42,782 nt of DNA from JBBQLG01 sp964251665 (GTDB taxonomy: Bacteria > Bacteroidota > Bacteroidia > Cytophagales > Spirosomataceae), in contig CAXUKO010000032.1 of assembly GCA_964251665.1 (NCBI GenBank), positions 1-42,782 of the forward strand, given 5' to 3'. Shown here one piece after another: positions 16,198-26,280 of the stretch (its first letter is position 1; each line of letters starts with the position of its first letter). Position numbers and translations under genes: made by a program. The notes below the pieces were generated by a model. That model was not told the origin of the DNA. It saw nothing but the letters and a program-made list of their open reading frames with translations, and made no database searches.

Positions 16198-16760
16198 AAA
16201 ATTAGAAGTGATCAGAGTTAAAAAAGAGATAATAATCAACTGACTGTCAACTACTTAGCTAAAGCAACATTCATGCCTTTTTTGAAAAACGACGATAATT
16301 TTACGCTCCGTTCCCTAACTTTTATTGGCTTATCCAAGAGCGTACTTTTCCAGCTTGCCGGTTAACTGCCTGACCGTTAAATAAATATACTGACGCGCCG
16401 GGGAGGCTCCTGTTTACCAATTTTTTCATATAAATTTTCTTTCATACAAAAGACAGCGCAGTTTGGATAGTCGTATCCGACCTGCACCTTTCGTGGTATG
16501 CTGTGCCAGTACAAATGCCAAACGTTTCATCGCCTAAGTTGACCGACTTAAACGAATAGGCACATTTTTTCTAAGTTAATCCCTTTACATTCAATGGCTT
16601 ACCTATAACCTACAGTCAATCTTTCCGTAGTGAAGTCCATCATCTATTCCGCCTGCACGAATTGTGAAGATGCTTCCTTATATTTTCAATTTTATCTCTA
16701 TTCTGTTATTTCTAACAAATTTTAGTTTACTTTATACAATATTTATTAACTAATAGATAC
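16198..16760. other. A/T-rich intergenic region upstream of the fibronectin-III gene
   Basis: Over 500 bases without a supported gene. The last 100 bases are extremely A/T-rich and hold several near-matches to TAnnTTTG (for example TATATTTT near 16680 and TACTTTAT near 16730), so the promoter of the following gene is probably here but I cannot pick one. No repeat or RNA gene seen. Confidence 0.4.
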
Positions 16761-19193
16761 ATGGGGAAAATACTTTTACTACTGTTACTGATTTCAGGGT
16801 CTATAAACGCACAAACAGCAGCCGATTTATTCGATACGTCACTCCGTCGAAATGGCGACAAAGGTCTTTCTCAAAGCAGTTACAGCCGCAGCGACAGTGC
16901 CTGGGTAGCCGGGGCTAAATCAATGACCTATACCGGCGGCTATAGTCTACCCACGGCGTCGCCAACCGTGAAAGGCGGCATATTGATTGGTAATCGCCTG
17001 TACGCCAGCCCATCCGGCGAACTGAACACAGTACCTAACCTCTCTGCTTATACCAACGATCCGGGTTTCTGGACGGCCACGCAGGTCAGACAGGCGATTG
17101 CCGACAGCAATGCGGCTCACACCCTCTATTTCTCGGGCGATTTCACGGGTTCCGGCACCCCAACCGACCCGTTCCGGTTAGTAACCGCGCCCGGCACCGC
17201 GCTGACGGTTGACCCGCTCGCTACGCAGAACAGCACCAATGCAGCCTCGTCGGGCGATCTGTACTCGGCTAAACTGGGATTTGCCGCTAGAAATCACGCC
17301 CATATTGCCAACGACATCACGGACCTGAATGCCGCATTTACGACCTACCTGAAAGGGTTGCCCGGCTTCGCGACCGATAAAGTGTTGAGTTTTAACGGTA
17401 CCAGTCTGGTCTGGGTAACGGCCACGGCTACTGTTGGGTCGACAACGGCGCTGGCGGCTTCAACGCTTAGTTCGCCCGCTCAGCTGTACACGCAGTTAAC
17501 TCTGAACTGGACGGCAGTACCAAATGCCGCCAACTACACGCTCAGCATGGCGCAGGATGCCGGTTTTACGGTCGGCATCACCAACCTGACCACAACCAGC
17601 AGTCTGTCCTACGTGCATACCAACCTGACGGGGAATACTGCCTACTATTACCGCCTTACCCCAAACGGGACGGGCAGTTATACCAATGGACCACCCGCGT
17701 ACCTGACCGTATCGACACTGGCCGGGCCCACTCCCCTGGCCGCTTCAACACTGGTGCTGAGTGGCGTATCGAGTTCGAGTTTAACAGCAAACTGGACGGC
17801 CGTAACCAATGCGGCCGGTTACGAACTGAGCAGCGCCTTGGATGCGAATTTCACCAACAATGCCACTACGGTTTACAGCGGCACGGCGCTGACGTTCTCC
17901 CCAACGGGATTAGTGCCCTCAACCCCCTATTATTTTCGACTGAAAGCCCTCGGAACCGGGAATTACGGAGATAGCCCGTACGCTACAGCGACCACCACAA
18001 CGGGCAGCACGTCTCAAACGCAGCTCGCAGCCTCCACTCTTTCCTTTTCGGGGGTGAGTACGACGGCGGTAACTATCACCTGGACGACGGTACCGAACGC
18101 AGGCGGTTATCTCTTACAGCGCGCCACCGACAACGCATTCACCGCCAACGTAACCATAGTCTACAGCGGTACGGCCGTCAGCACGACCAACAACGGCCTT
18201 ACGCCCGCTACGAGTTATTATTACCGCGTTAAAGCTACGGGAACGGGCAACTATTCCGATGGTCCTTACAGTGCTGTTGGCACGGCGACGACCGGTTCGG
18301 GCGGTCCGCTCGGCACGCCAAGTCTCGCCCTCAACGGAGCCGCCAGTACGCAGATTACCACCGTCTGGACATCCGTTACCAGCGCGTCTGGCTACACGCT
18401 TCAGCAGGCGGCCAATGCGGCCTTCACAGCGGGCGTAACGACTGTTTACTCCGGCACGGCCACCTCCTTTACCCAGGCAGGACTGACACCGCAGACCGTT
18501 TATTACTACAAGGTTAAAGCCACTGGCAGCGGCAACTATGCAGACGGCGCGTTAACGGCAGCGCTGTCTGCCACGACCACAGTGCAGACGGCGGGCACCT
18601 ACGCCGTAGACCGCACTTTCCGGGTAAACCTGACCAGCTCGGCGGCTACGGCTGCGGTGACCGGCTGGAACGTCTGGAGTGTTCCTAATCTAACGAAACC
18701 TTCGGCAGCCTCAGGCACAACGTTTACCAGTTTAGTCACCGAAACAGGCATCACCTCAACCGTGTCGGCGTCGGTAACCGGTGACTTCAGCGGAGTAAAC
18801 AACAATGTATTTACCCCCGATATGACCACGGGTGTCTGGCCAGCCACAGTCCTGGACCGTAGTTGGAACTACGTTGGGTCAGCATCTGCCGGTATTCACG
18901 TGTCAGGCCTGAATTCCGCCAAATACTATCAGGTATATGTACTGACGGCTCAGGCAGTCGGCGGGTCGGCGGGAACGATTAACGTTCTGGTGGGTGGCTT
19001 AACGCGTCCGGTAGTGGTGCCGGGGAACACAGGCGATAATATGGGCGATGAATTCACTGATCAGGCACTGGCCACGTTCAACAATGTGCAGGCCGACGCC
19101 AGCGGAGGACTGGACATTCAGTTTCTGCGCAGTTGCTGCGTATCGGTACCCATTCAGGGCTTTATCATTCAGGAAACATCAGTCGCCAAATGA
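16761..19193 (+). CDS. Exported protein with four fibronectin type III repeats
   Basis: 810 residues with a signal peptide (MGKILLLLLLISGSINAQ). The N-terminal 200 residues contain phrases seen in phage-tail-fibre-like surface proteins (VKGGILIGNRLYASPSGEL, AARNHAHIANDITDLNAAF). Four FN3 domains of about 95 residues follow at roughly 231-325, 326-420, 421-515 and 516-605, each starting LAAST/LGTPS and containing W.(A/S)V.(N/S)A.GY. and Y(Y/F)(Y/F).K/R. The C-terminal 200 residues (from AGTYAVDRTFRVNLTSS) look like a beta-sandwich of the carbohydrate-binding kind. No type IX secretion tail is visible. Its stop codon overlaps the start of the next gene (ATGA), so the two are translated together. 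Likely a surface or secreted adhesin or scaffold for the neighbouring polysaccharide-active enzymes; this is inference. Confidence 0.75.
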   Translation: MGKILLLLLLISGSINAQTAADLFDTSLRRNGDKGLSQSSYSRSDSAWVAGAKSMTYTGGYSLPTASPTVKGGILIGNRLYASPSGELNTVPNLSAYTNDPGFWTATQVRQAIADSNAAHTLYFSGDFTGSGTPTDPFRLVTAPGTALTVDPLATQNSTNAASSGDLYSAKLGFAARNHAHIANDITDLNAAFTTYLKGLPGFATDKVLSFNGTSLVWVTATATVGSTTALAASTLSSPAQLYTQLTLNWTAVPNAANYTLSMAQDAGFTVGITNLTTTSSLSYVHTNLTGNTAYYYRLTPNGTGSYTNGPPAYLTVSTLAGPTPLAASTLVLSGVSSSSLTANWTAVTNAAGYELSSALDANFTNNATTVYSGTALTFSPTGLVPSTPYYFRLKALGTGNYGDSPYATATTTTGSTSQTQLAASTLSFSGVSTTAVTITWTTVPNAGGYLLQRATDNAFTANVTIVYSGTAVSTTNNGLTPATSYYYRVKATGTGNYSDGPYSAVGTATTGSGGPLGTPSLALNGAASTQITTVWTSVTSASGYTLQQAANAAFTAGVTTVYSGTATSFTQAGLTPQTVYYYKVKATGSGNYADGALTAALSATTTVQTAGTYAVDRTFRVNLTSSAATAAVTGWNVWSVPNLTKPSAASGTTFTSLVTETGITSTVSASVTGDFSGVNNNVFTPDMTTGVWPATVLDRSWNYVGSASAGIHVSGLNSAKYYQVYVLTAQAVGGSAGTINVLVGGLTRPVVVPGNTGDNMGDEFTDQALATFNNVQADASGGLDIQFLRSCCVSVPIQGFIIQETSVAK

Positions 19194-20407
19194 TGAAGTA
19201 TCTGCTTATGGGGCTGGGTATGGGGCTGGCTCATCCGGCAACAGCCCAGGTTGTGCTGCACGGGCAGCGGGCGGTTGGTTTGCCCCGCGATCTTATTACG
19301 GTCACCGTTACATTCGCCACCGCGCCGACGTCAGCCAGCAGCACCTTTGCGGTGCTGAAGTACGATAAACTTTGCGCGATGAGCTGCGAACTGGATGACA
19401 ATTCGATTGGCACCAAAACCCTGATGGCCGTATTCGATGGCGGAGTAGCATCTGACGGTGCTACCTACGCCCGAAAGACGTTTACCGATGGCTGCGGCAA
19501 CCCGGTACCGTACCGGGCCGGGCTGGCGGTGAATGGCCGAAATGGGTATAATAACGTTGAACAGGGCTTGCAGAGTACGACGTTGAGCTACACACAGACG
19601 GCAGCCATGATTGCCCGCGACTGGAGCCTGGAGAACCACGGTTATTACCACGAAGCTTCCGGCAATTTCAACCTGGGCCGCAATTTCAACCTGAATCTGC
19701 GTGTTAACCAGCAATTTTGGTATGATAAACTGGCACCGTTCGGCATCCAATACGTGATGCGGACGATGGTGGTGCCTTCGGGCAACTCGAACTACGTGAA
19801 AGCGGCTGATTCGCTGCGTTACATCGCGGCTGCCTCCCAGGGCAACACGGGTGATGGCTATCCGATCTGGCCGGCAACGGGGCAAAATCCCGTAACCGTA
19901 GAGAGTGTCCCGGCTGGCTATGCCTTCTACGCCCGATGGCTCGGTGACCAGTGGGGAACAGCCACCCAACTGACCAACTTCAAGGCGCAGCTCGATCTCT
20001 TGCTAAGCAGTTCGTCGACCAGTACCCATAAACTCTGGCGGTGGTTTTCGCACGATGTCGTACTGCCGAACATTGCCACCTTTGCCGACTACGTACAAAG
20101 CCAGGCCAACGACCGCTTGTGGGTTGTCGGGTTACAGGAATACGCTGAATACCACGAGGTAAAGCGGGCTGTGATCAAAAAAGAAACCCTGACGGGCAAC
20201 ACTCTCACCATTACCCTCGACCTGACCCGCGTGAGTCCGGCCAACCGGTTTCGGGATATGTCGCTGCTGATTAAATCGGCGGGGGGCGCGGCTATTCAGT
20301 CGGTTAACGTGACCAACGCCGACCACTACACGTACAATTCGACCACCGGCCTGATTAACATCTTCAAAAAGAAGACCACCGGTTTTGCCGGCGCATTTCC
20401 CCACTAA
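19190..20407 (+). CDS. Exported polysaccharide-deacetylase-like protein
   Basis: 405 residues from the ATG at 19190, which overlaps the upstream stop as ATGA; a signal peptide follows (MMKYLLMGLGMGLAHPATAQ). The core resembles a divergent NodB/CE4 deacetylase: an early acidic pair in MSCELDDNS, where CE4 enzymes have their metal/base Asp pair, and SLENHGYYHEA, like the CE4 metal-binding H...H motif. The C-terminal 70 residues form a small beta domain (TLTITLDLTRVSPANRF). CE4 enzymes remove acetyl groups from chitin, peptidoglycan or xylan; here the motif match is loose, so the activity is a hypothesis. The coupling to the FN3 protein and the GH20 enzyme downstream suggest work on an N-acetylated glycan. 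Confidence 0.6.
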   Translation: MMKYLLMGLGMGLAHPATAQVVLHGQRAVGLPRDLITVTVTFATAPTSASSTFAVLKYDKLCAMSCELDDNSIGTKTLMAVFDGGVASDGATYARKTFTDGCGNPVPYRAGLAVNGRNGYNNVEQGLQSTTLSYTQTAAMIARDWSLENHGYYHEASGNFNLGRNFNLNLRVNQQFWYDKLAPFGIQYVMRTMVVPSGNSNYVKAADSLRYIAAASQGNTGDGYPIWPATGQNPVTVESVPAGYAFYARWLGDQWGTATQLTNFKAQLDLLLSSSSTSTHKLWRWFSHDVVLPNIATFADYVQSQANDRLWVVGLQEYAEYHEVKRAVIKKETLTGNTLTITLDLTRVSPANRFRDMSLLIKSAGGAAIQSVNVTNADHYTYNSTTGLINIFKKKTTGFAGAFPH

Positions 20408-20574
20408 CGTCCCCTTGTCCCGCCCGGTCAGGCATCGCGATTATACTCCGGATGGGCAGTTGTTCAAAGGGCCGGTTTCTATGCTAAAAGCGTAATTCGC
20501 GGCAAATTCACCGATAAAACTGTATATAACTGCGGAATGATGTAATTTTCCCGAAGTTTTACAGCCTAAAACGA

Positions 20575-22266
20575 ATGGATTTATCCAAAAACCTACGCTC
20601 AATGAAAATGTTGATTCCTGGTCTGATCGGCCTGTTGCTGTCGGTACAGACGCTGTACGCGCAGTCTAAGTATGTTATTATCCCCAAGCCAACCCGGCTA
20701 ACGGAACAGAAAGGCCAGTTCACATTACCTGCCAACCCGGTTATCAGCGTACAGGGTACGGCTGAAGTCCGTCAGATTGCCCAGATGCTGGCCGATCAGT
20801 TCGCTAAATCAACGGGCTACAGTCCGAAAGTGATTACGGCCAAAGCCTCCTCCGGCATTTCGTTCGTAACGGCTGCGGGGCCAACGCTGGGTGCCGAAGG
20901 GTATACCCTGTCGGTAACCCCCGCTAAAATCACGATTACGGCCGAACAGCCCAAAGGCTTCTTTTACGGGGTGCAGTCGCTGATGCAATTGATGCCCGCT
21001 GCTGTTTATAGCCCAACCAAAGTAACCGGCGTAGCCTGGACGGTGCCCGCTTGCCTGATTGAGGATCAGCCCCGGTATGGTTATCGCGGATCGATGGTCG
21101 ACGTAGGCCGACACTACATGCCGGTTGCTTTCCTGAAAAAGCATATCGACTTGCTGGCCCTGCACAAGATGAACACGTTCCACTGGCACCTGACCGAAGA
21201 CCAGGGCTGGCGTATAGAAATCAAAAAGTACCCAAAACTGACGCAGATTGGCTCTGTTCGGAAACAGTCGATGGTGGGCCGATACAGCGATAATAAGTAC
21301 GACGGAACACCATATGGCGGTTTCTATACGCAGGACGAGGTACGCGATGTGGTCAAATACGCTCAGTCGAAGTACGTGACTATCATACCGGAAATCGAGA
21401 TGCCGGGCCACTCGGCGGGTGTGCTGTCGGCTTATCCCGAGTTTGGCAGTAACCCCGACAAAATTGTGGACGTTGTGTCGAAATGGGGCGTTTTCGAGGA
21501 TGTGCTGTTTCCCCGCGAGGAGACGTTCAAATTTCTGGAAGATGTCTTGACCGAGGTAATGGACCTGTTTCCGGGTCAGTACATTCACATCGGCGGTGAT
21601 GAGTGCCCCAAAACCCAGTGGCGGCAAAGCCGGTTCTGTCAGGACCTGATGAAAAAGAACGGCCTGAAAGACGAGCACGAGCTACAGAGCTATTTCATCC
21701 AGCGCATCGACAAGTTCGTCACCGCAAAGGGTCGCCGGATCATTGGCTGGGATGAAATTCTGGAGGGTGGTTTGTCGCCAAACGCAACGGTGATGAGCTG
21801 GCGCGGTGTGGCCGGTGGTATTGCCGCTGCCCGCCAGAACCACGACGTGATTATGACGCCAACCACCTACTGCTACCTCGACTATTACCAGATGGATAAA
21901 AAAGAGCAGCAGACGGCTCCTATCGCCATCGGTGGGTATTTACCCCTCGAAAAAGTCTACAGCTTCAATCCATCCGTAACGGACAGCCTGACGGCGGATC
22001 AGGCGAAACACGTGCTGGGTGTGCAGGCTAACCTCTGGACGGAGTACGTGCTGACGCCCGAATACGCCGAGTATATGTTGTATCCCCGGTTGATTGCCGT
22101 AGCCGAGACCGGCTGGACACCCCAGGCTGACCGGAATATCGACGACTTTAAGAAGCGGCTGGAAGTCCACAAAAAGCGGCTGGACTATCTGAACGTTAAT
22201 TACTTCGGAGCGCCCATCAACGGCAATTTCCAGTACCAGATGCCAAAGGAAATGGCGGGAAAATAA
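20575..22266 (+). CDS. Beta-N-acetylhexosaminidase, GH20
   Basis: 563 residues with an export signal (best read from MKMLIPGLIGLLLSVQTLYAQ; Met1 adds about 11 residues). The GH20b non-catalytic domain (about 30-155) is followed by the catalytic barrel (about 160-510). It carries RYGYRGSMVDVGRHYMP, NTFHWHLTEDQGWRIEIK and the catalytic Asp-Glu pair in HIGGDECPK (about residues 342/343), plus ANLWTEYV near the end, which closes the substrate pocket. The enzyme removes terminal GlcNAc/GalNAc from oligosaccharides by substrate-assisted catalysis, probably in the periplasm. Preceded by the deacetylase-like gene and closed by a strong terminator. Confidence 0.94.
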   Translation: MDLSKNLRSMKMLIPGLIGLLLSVQTLYAQSKYVIIPKPTRLTEQKGQFTLPANPVISVQGTAEVRQIAQMLADQFAKSTGYSPKVITAKASSGISFVTAAGPTLGAEGYTLSVTPAKITITAEQPKGFFYGVQSLMQLMPAAVYSPTKVTGVAWTVPACLIEDQPRYGYRGSMVDVGRHYMPVAFLKKHIDLLALHKMNTFHWHLTEDQGWRIEIKKYPKLTQIGSVRKQSMVGRYSDNKYDGTPYGGFYTQDEVRDVVKYAQSKYVTIIPEIEMPGHSAGVLSAYPEFGSNPDKIVDVVSKWGVFEDVLFPREETFKFLEDVLTEVMDLFPGQYIHIGGDECPKTQWRQSRFCQDLMKKNGLKDEHELQSYFIQRIDKFVTAKGRRIIGWDEILEGGLSPNATVMSWRGVAGGIAAARQNHDVIMTPTTYCYLDYYQMDKKEQQTAPIAIGGYLPLEKVYSFNPSVTDSLTADQAKHVLGVQANLWTEYVLTPEYAEYMLYPRLIAVAETGWTPQADRNIDDFKKRLEVHKKRLDYLNVNYFGAPINGNFQYQMPKEMAGK

Positions 22267-22288
22267 ACCTCGCTTTACCTTAAATTCG

Positions 22289-22330
22289 TGCCACCACAAT
22301 CAGTCAATGGCTGATTGTGGTGGCATTTTT
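22289..22330. terminator. Bidirectional intrinsic terminator
   Basis: A perfect 15-bp stem (22289-22303 with 22311-22325), 7-nt loop, followed by five T on the plus strand. It separates the convergent GH20 gene and helicase gene. Confidence 0.85.
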
Positions 22331-22337
22331 GTTGAAC

Positions 22338-24236
22338 TCATAACCACTCCCACGCGCTCTGATAGCCGTTATGGGATTCGGCGTAGGTAATAAAATCAGC
22401 GTAAAACGGCAGGCTGGACAGCGTTGCACTGTCGCCGACGATGACTAATTTCTTCCGGGCACGGGTCATGGCCACGTTCATTCGGCGGATGTCTGACAGG
22501 AAACCGATCTCCTGACGATCATTACTCCGGGTCATGGAAATATAGACAATGTCGCGCTCCTGCCCCTGAAAACTGTCGATGGTATTAACGGCAATTTTGG
22601 CGCGGTAGGGCTGCAGGTCGGGCGTGTGTTGCAGTTGCTCGTTCAGGACGTTTAACTGCTGTTTATAGGGCGAGATAACCGCGATGGTCGGGAACGTTTC
22701 CGGCGTATAAAACGGGCTTAAACCAGCCACGACCTGGTTCAAGTGTTTCACCAGCAGGGCAGCCTCTTCCGGGTTGGTGGAGCTGGTTCCCTCCAGTTTC
22801 TCCTCGAATCCACAACCCGCCGTGTCGATAAACAACAGGGCACTATCGCCCGGAAACAGCGAATGGAGCGCGACCGTCGGGTGCGCTTTCAACTGATCGC
22901 CGTAGAACACCCGCGACGAATACCCCATGATGTGTTCGTGCATCCGGTACTGCTGATCGAGCAGCGTTACCGCTTCGGGGTGCAGGGCCACGCACTTTTC
23001 GAGCAACGTGGTGCTCAGGCCATTTCGGGCCGCTTCGGGCGATTTTATGGTGGGCGATAGCTGACAATGGTCGCCAGCCAGCACAAGTTTTTGCCCTTTC
23101 AGAATGGGAATCCAGCAGGCTGGTTCCAACGCCTGTCCGGCTTCGTCGATCACCACCGTCTGGAAATTCAGATTGCGGATCATGTACTGGTTCGCACCGA
23201 CTAAGGTGGCCGTAATGACCTGCGCTTTCGCCACCAGATCGTCAATGATGTACTGCTCGGTGTTAGCCACATCTTTCATAATCCGGTGGGCCTCATCGAA
23301 CAGGGCTTTCCGCTGGTCGCGCTCGGCTTTGCCAAACTGACGCTTGTATTTATGCGCCATATTCCTGAACTCGCTGGCCTGCTTTTTCAGCTTTTTAGCT
23401 TCCTTCATCAGGCTGTGCCCGGCCATTTTATGGTCCAGGGTGAGGGCCATCAACCGCTCCGACACGCGGGCCGGATTACCCACCCGAAGTACATTCAGTC
23501 CTTCTTCATGCAGTTTTTCACTTAGCAGATCTACTGCCGTGTTGCTGGGCGCTACAACCAGTATTTTCTGATGATCCTGCTGAATCAGTGCCTTAATCGC
23601 CTGAATGAGCGTGGTCGTTTTGCCGGTGCCGGGTGGTCCATGCACAATGGCCAGCTCGTTGGCCTCCAGTATCTTTTCCACCGCCCGAAGCTGACTATCA
23701 TTCAACCGGGGAATTGTTGGTTTGGGAACATCAGGATGGAACGTCGGCGAGGCCTGCCCGGTCAGGATGTGCACCAGCCGGTTTTGGGGGTTATCGCTCA
23801 GGGTATTGGCCTGCTTCAGGGCCTCCTGCATCTCGTCATAGCTCTTATCGTCAAAGAGCATTTCGACGCCCAGCTTACCATCGCGTGACCAGTCGGGCAG
23901 TTCATCGGTCAGCAGGGTAATCTTAAGGCGGTTGCCACTGACGTACGAAATGGTGCCTTCTATGCGGTCAGTTTTGGGATCGTGGTTGCTGAAAAACAGG
24001 GCGGGCATTCCCGACCGCAGCTGGTGCGGTATATCCTGATGGGTGGTCCGCTCCACTTCCACTGTCAGGTAGTCACCCCGGCTCATTTCGGAGCCCCGGA
24101 TGGCGATGGGATACCAGGTGAGGCCATTGGCCCGGCGCTCGGCAATGGACGTTGTTTCGGTGAGTTTACGGTACTGATTGCGGTCTTCTTCCCGTTCGAT
24201 CTTCAGTAAATCGAGCAGGTTTCTAAAATAATCCAT
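22338..24236 (-). CDS. UPF1/IGHMBP2-like superfamily 1 helicase
   Basis: 632 residues from the ATG at 24236 (an in-frame TTG two codons earlier is less likely). The N-terminus is a beta-rich domain like the 1B/stalk region of IGHMBP2-type helicases. Helicase motifs are the Q/Walker A IVHGPPGTGKTTT (about residue 200), Walker B VVIDEAGQALEP (about 360), motif III LAGDHCQLSPTI, motif IV LLDQQYRMHEHI, motif V VNTIDSFQGQERDIVYISM and motif VI VAMTRARKKLVIVGD (about 590). It probably unwinds DNA or RNA/DNA with 5'-3' polarity; the cellular role in bacteria is not settled. It precedes other minus-strand genes with a 64-base gap from the cyclophilin gene. Confidence 0.93.
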   Translation of the reverse strand: MDYFRNLLDLLKIEREEDRNQYRKLTETTSIAERRANGLTWYPIAIRGSEMSRGDYLTVEVERTTHQDIPHQLRSGMPALFFSNHDPKTDRIEGTISYVSGNRLKITLLTDELPDWSRDGKLGVEMLFDDKSYDEMQEALKQANTLSDNPQNRLVHILTGQASPTFHPDVPKPTIPRLNDSQLRAVEKILEANELAIVHGPPGTGKTTTLIQAIKALIQQDHQKILVVAPSNTAVDLLSEKLHEEGLNVLRVGNPARVSERLMALTLDHKMAGHSLMKEAKKLKKQASEFRNMAHKYKRQFGKAERDQRKALFDEAHRIMKDVANTEQYIIDDLVAKAQVITATLVGANQYMIRNLNFQTVVIDEAGQALEPACWIPILKGQKLVLAGDHCQLSPTIKSPEAARNGLSTTLLEKCVALHPEAVTLLDQQYRMHEHIMGYSSRVFYGDQLKAHPTVALHSLFPGDSALLFIDTAGCGFEEKLEGTSSTNPEEAALLVKHLNQVVAGLSPFYTPETFPTIAVISPYKQQLNVLNEQLQHTPDLQPYRAKIAVNTIDSFQGQERDIVYISMTRSNDRQEIGFLSDIRRMNVAMTRARKKLVIVGDSATLSSLPFYADFITYAESHNGYQSAWEWL

Positions 24237-24306
24237 GCGCAAAGGTAACCCGCTGCAGGCTGCGTTTGTGCAGGGCTACCCGTAAACCACACCTGAACCA
24301 ATGGCC

Positions 24307-24888
24307 TCATTTCACCGTATAGCCCTGCTTTTTCAGTTCGTCAGCGGTCAGGTTAATGACGTTTATGTCTAACGTAATGGGCGTGAGTGGTGTATTGGTC
24401 GAGTCCGTTTTAACCGCGACAATCGCGTCGATTACGTCCATTCCTTTAAAGACCTGACCAAACACGGTATAGTTATCATCGAGCCGGGCCAGTCCTTTTT
24501 TATTCTGTACGATATAGAACTGGCAACCGGCCGAGAGCTTATCCGGGTTATTGTCCCGACCAGCGCCGACAGCGCCGTAGACATGCCGGATAGCCGGGCT
24601 AAATTCGGGCTTGAGCAGATACGGCGAACCGGAAAAACCCGCCGGTGTGTCGGGGCAACCGCCTTGCGCGACGAAATTATTGATGACCCGGTTAAATGTC
24701 AGCGTATCCCAATAGTTTTGGTTGGCGAGCTTAATAAAGCTGGCTTTGTGGTTGGGCGTTTCATCGTAGAGCCAGAACAGCACCTCGCCCAGGCTGGTTT
24801 TAATTTGCCCGATGGGGTACGTTTTGGGGGGCTTTGGAGCCGCACTCAGCGACAGGGCAACCGCTATAATCAGGAGTAGTTTGGGCAT
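24307..24888 (-). CDS. Exported peptidyl-prolyl cis-trans isomerase, cyclophilin type
   Basis: 193 residues from the ATG at 24888, which gives an immediate signal peptide (MPKLLLIIAVALSLSAAPKPP); the longer frame to 24981 has no signal and is unlikely. Cyclophilin landmarks are SFIKLANQNYWDTLTFNRVI (with the catalytic Arg), NFVAQGG, the SAGCQFYIVQ strand and the YTVFGQVFKGMDVIDAI end. The protein probably helps fold envelope or periplasmic proteins. It is transcribed just upstream of the helicase gene on the same strand. Confidence 0.92.
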   Translation of the reverse strand: MPKLLLIIAVALSLSAAPKPPKTYPIGQIKTSLGEVLFWLYDETPNHKASFIKLANQNYWDTLTFNRVINNFVAQGGCPDTPAGFSGSPYLLKPEFSPAIRHVYGAVGAGRDNNPDKLSAGCQFYIVQNKKGLARLDDNYTVFGQVFKGMDVIDAIVAVKTDSTNTPLTPITLDINVINLTADELKKQGYTVK

Positions 24889-25090
24889 GATTGAAACGTT
24901 TATAAAGCTAAAGTAAACCAAATCCCACCTTATTCTGATTCTGGCGAATCGTTTCTCAACTGAAAACCCTGAATCTTCCACAAAGGCCGGCTGATGTACA
25001 CAGCCGGATCAACTTATTAATAATGGTCAGCCTGCATATGGCGTGCGAACCTGAGTCCGTTTGCAGCGTACTGGCTCAATCAGGTGTTTG

Positions 25091-26269
25091 TTATGCTAAT
25101 TTCCCGTTGGTTAATAGACCATCCAGTGCTGACAGCGGTACAAAGGCTCCTGAGGAAGTAGTCTGTTGGATGGAGCCACTGTACACCACATAACTGTTTG
25201 CCGGACTGTTTCCGCTCAGCTTGTTCCAATAGTTAAGTTGATCGAAATAGGCCTGATTTAAAGTCATTCCTGCTTTCACTTCCAGGGGTATCAGCCCGTT
25301 ATCCGTCTCGATCAACAAATCAACTTCCCGACCGATCTTGTCCTGCCAGTAATAACAGGGGGCTTGTTGACCACGATGGTAATAATATTTGAGCACTTCA
25401 CTGACAATCAAATTCTCAAACAAGTTGCCACGCATGTAGAAGCTTTCGATCAGATCTGCCCGGCGCAACCCCAATAACGAACAAACAAGGCCTGTATCGT
25501 AGAAAAACAATTTAGGCGATTTGATTAATCGCTTGCTGAAATTCTCGTAGTAGGGCGGTAAAAGATAAATCACATAGCTGGCCCCTAATACCGAAACCCA
25601 GGCTTTAGCGGTATTTACCGATACACCACAGTCGCTGGCCAGTGAAGATAAGTTTAATGGAGAACCAATCCGCCCGGCGCACAGGCGTAGAAACCGAGTA
25701 AAGGCGCTCAGGTCCGCAACATTTTTCAGCGAGCGTACATCCCGTTCCAGATAGGTCTGTACATAGCTGGGAAAGAAGTCGGTCGGCTCCAGGCGGTTGG
25801 TCACCAGACGGGGATAACTCCCTTGAAAGAGCAGTTCATTCACCGTGGCAGGCAGCAACTCATTAGCTTGTCGTTCGGTATAACTAAAGGGCAGCAAACG
25901 CAGGACAGCTGTTCGGCCCGCTAAACTCTGGTTGATGCTCTCCAGCAGTAGAAAATTTTGGGAGCCAGTCAGGATAAAGGGATGTTTTGCCGTTTGTCGA
26001 TCCACCATACCCTGTAGGTAGGCAAACAGTTGGGGGGCCCGCTGGGCTTCATCAAAGATGGCACCATCAGCATAATTGGCCAAAAAACCGCGCGGATCAG
26101 CCTGAGCTAATGCTCTGATGTCAGGATCTTCGAGTAAGACGTATGGAAGCTCAGGGAATACGGCTTGCACCAGGGTTGATTTACCTGATTGGCGGGGGCC
26201 AGTCAGGGTGACAACCGGATATTGCTGAGCCAGTTGTTTAAGTTTATCAGTAAGCTGACGTTTAACCAC
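25091..26269 (-). CDS. AAA_14/DUF4143 ATPase
   Basis: 392 residues. The N-terminal ATPase has Walker A LTGPRQSGKSTLV (about residue 22), Walker B-like ADGAIFDEAQRAPQLFAYLQ and the sensor LTGSQNFLL. The C-terminal DUF4143 domain contains a PD-(D/E)XK-nuclease-like end: GREVDLLIETDNGLIPLEVKAG matches the D...ExK pattern. Such genes are common, highly mobile single-gene units in Bacteroidota and archaea with no established role. Its start codon is 11 bases from a perfect 25-bp hairpin (26281-26333) that would occupy its leader. Confidence 0.9.
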   Translation of the reverse strand: MVKRQLTDKLKQLAQQYPVVTLTGPRQSGKSTLVQAVFPELPYVLLEDPDIRALAQADPRGFLANYADGAIFDEAQRAPQLFAYLQGMVDRQTAKHPFILTGSQNFLLLESINQSLAGRTAVLRLLPFSYTERQANELLPATVNELLFQGSYPRLVTNRLEPTDFFPSYVQTYLERDVRSLKNVADLSAFTRFLRLCAGRIGSPLNLSSLASDCGVSVNTAKAWVSVLGASYVIYLLPPYYENFSKRLIKSPKLFFYDTGLVCSLLGLRRADLIESFYMRGNLFENLIVSEVLKYYYHRGQQAPCYYWQDKIGREVDLLIETDNGLIPLEVKAGMTLNQAYFDQLNYWNKLSGNSPANSYVVYSGSIQQTTSSGAFVPLSALDGLLTNGKLA

Positions 26270-26280
26270 CTAACAAACAT

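Noticed and set aside
17451..18590. About 286-base repeats
   Set aside because: These are the four FN3 domains of one protein, diverged at DNA level, not a mobile or satellite repeat.
24237..24247. TAnnTTTG element three bases before the helicase ATG (possible leaderless mRNA)
   Set aside because: The motif TACCTTTG is exact, but no -33 TTG stands at the right distance and such an 8-base match can occur by chance; not strong enough to list as a promoter.
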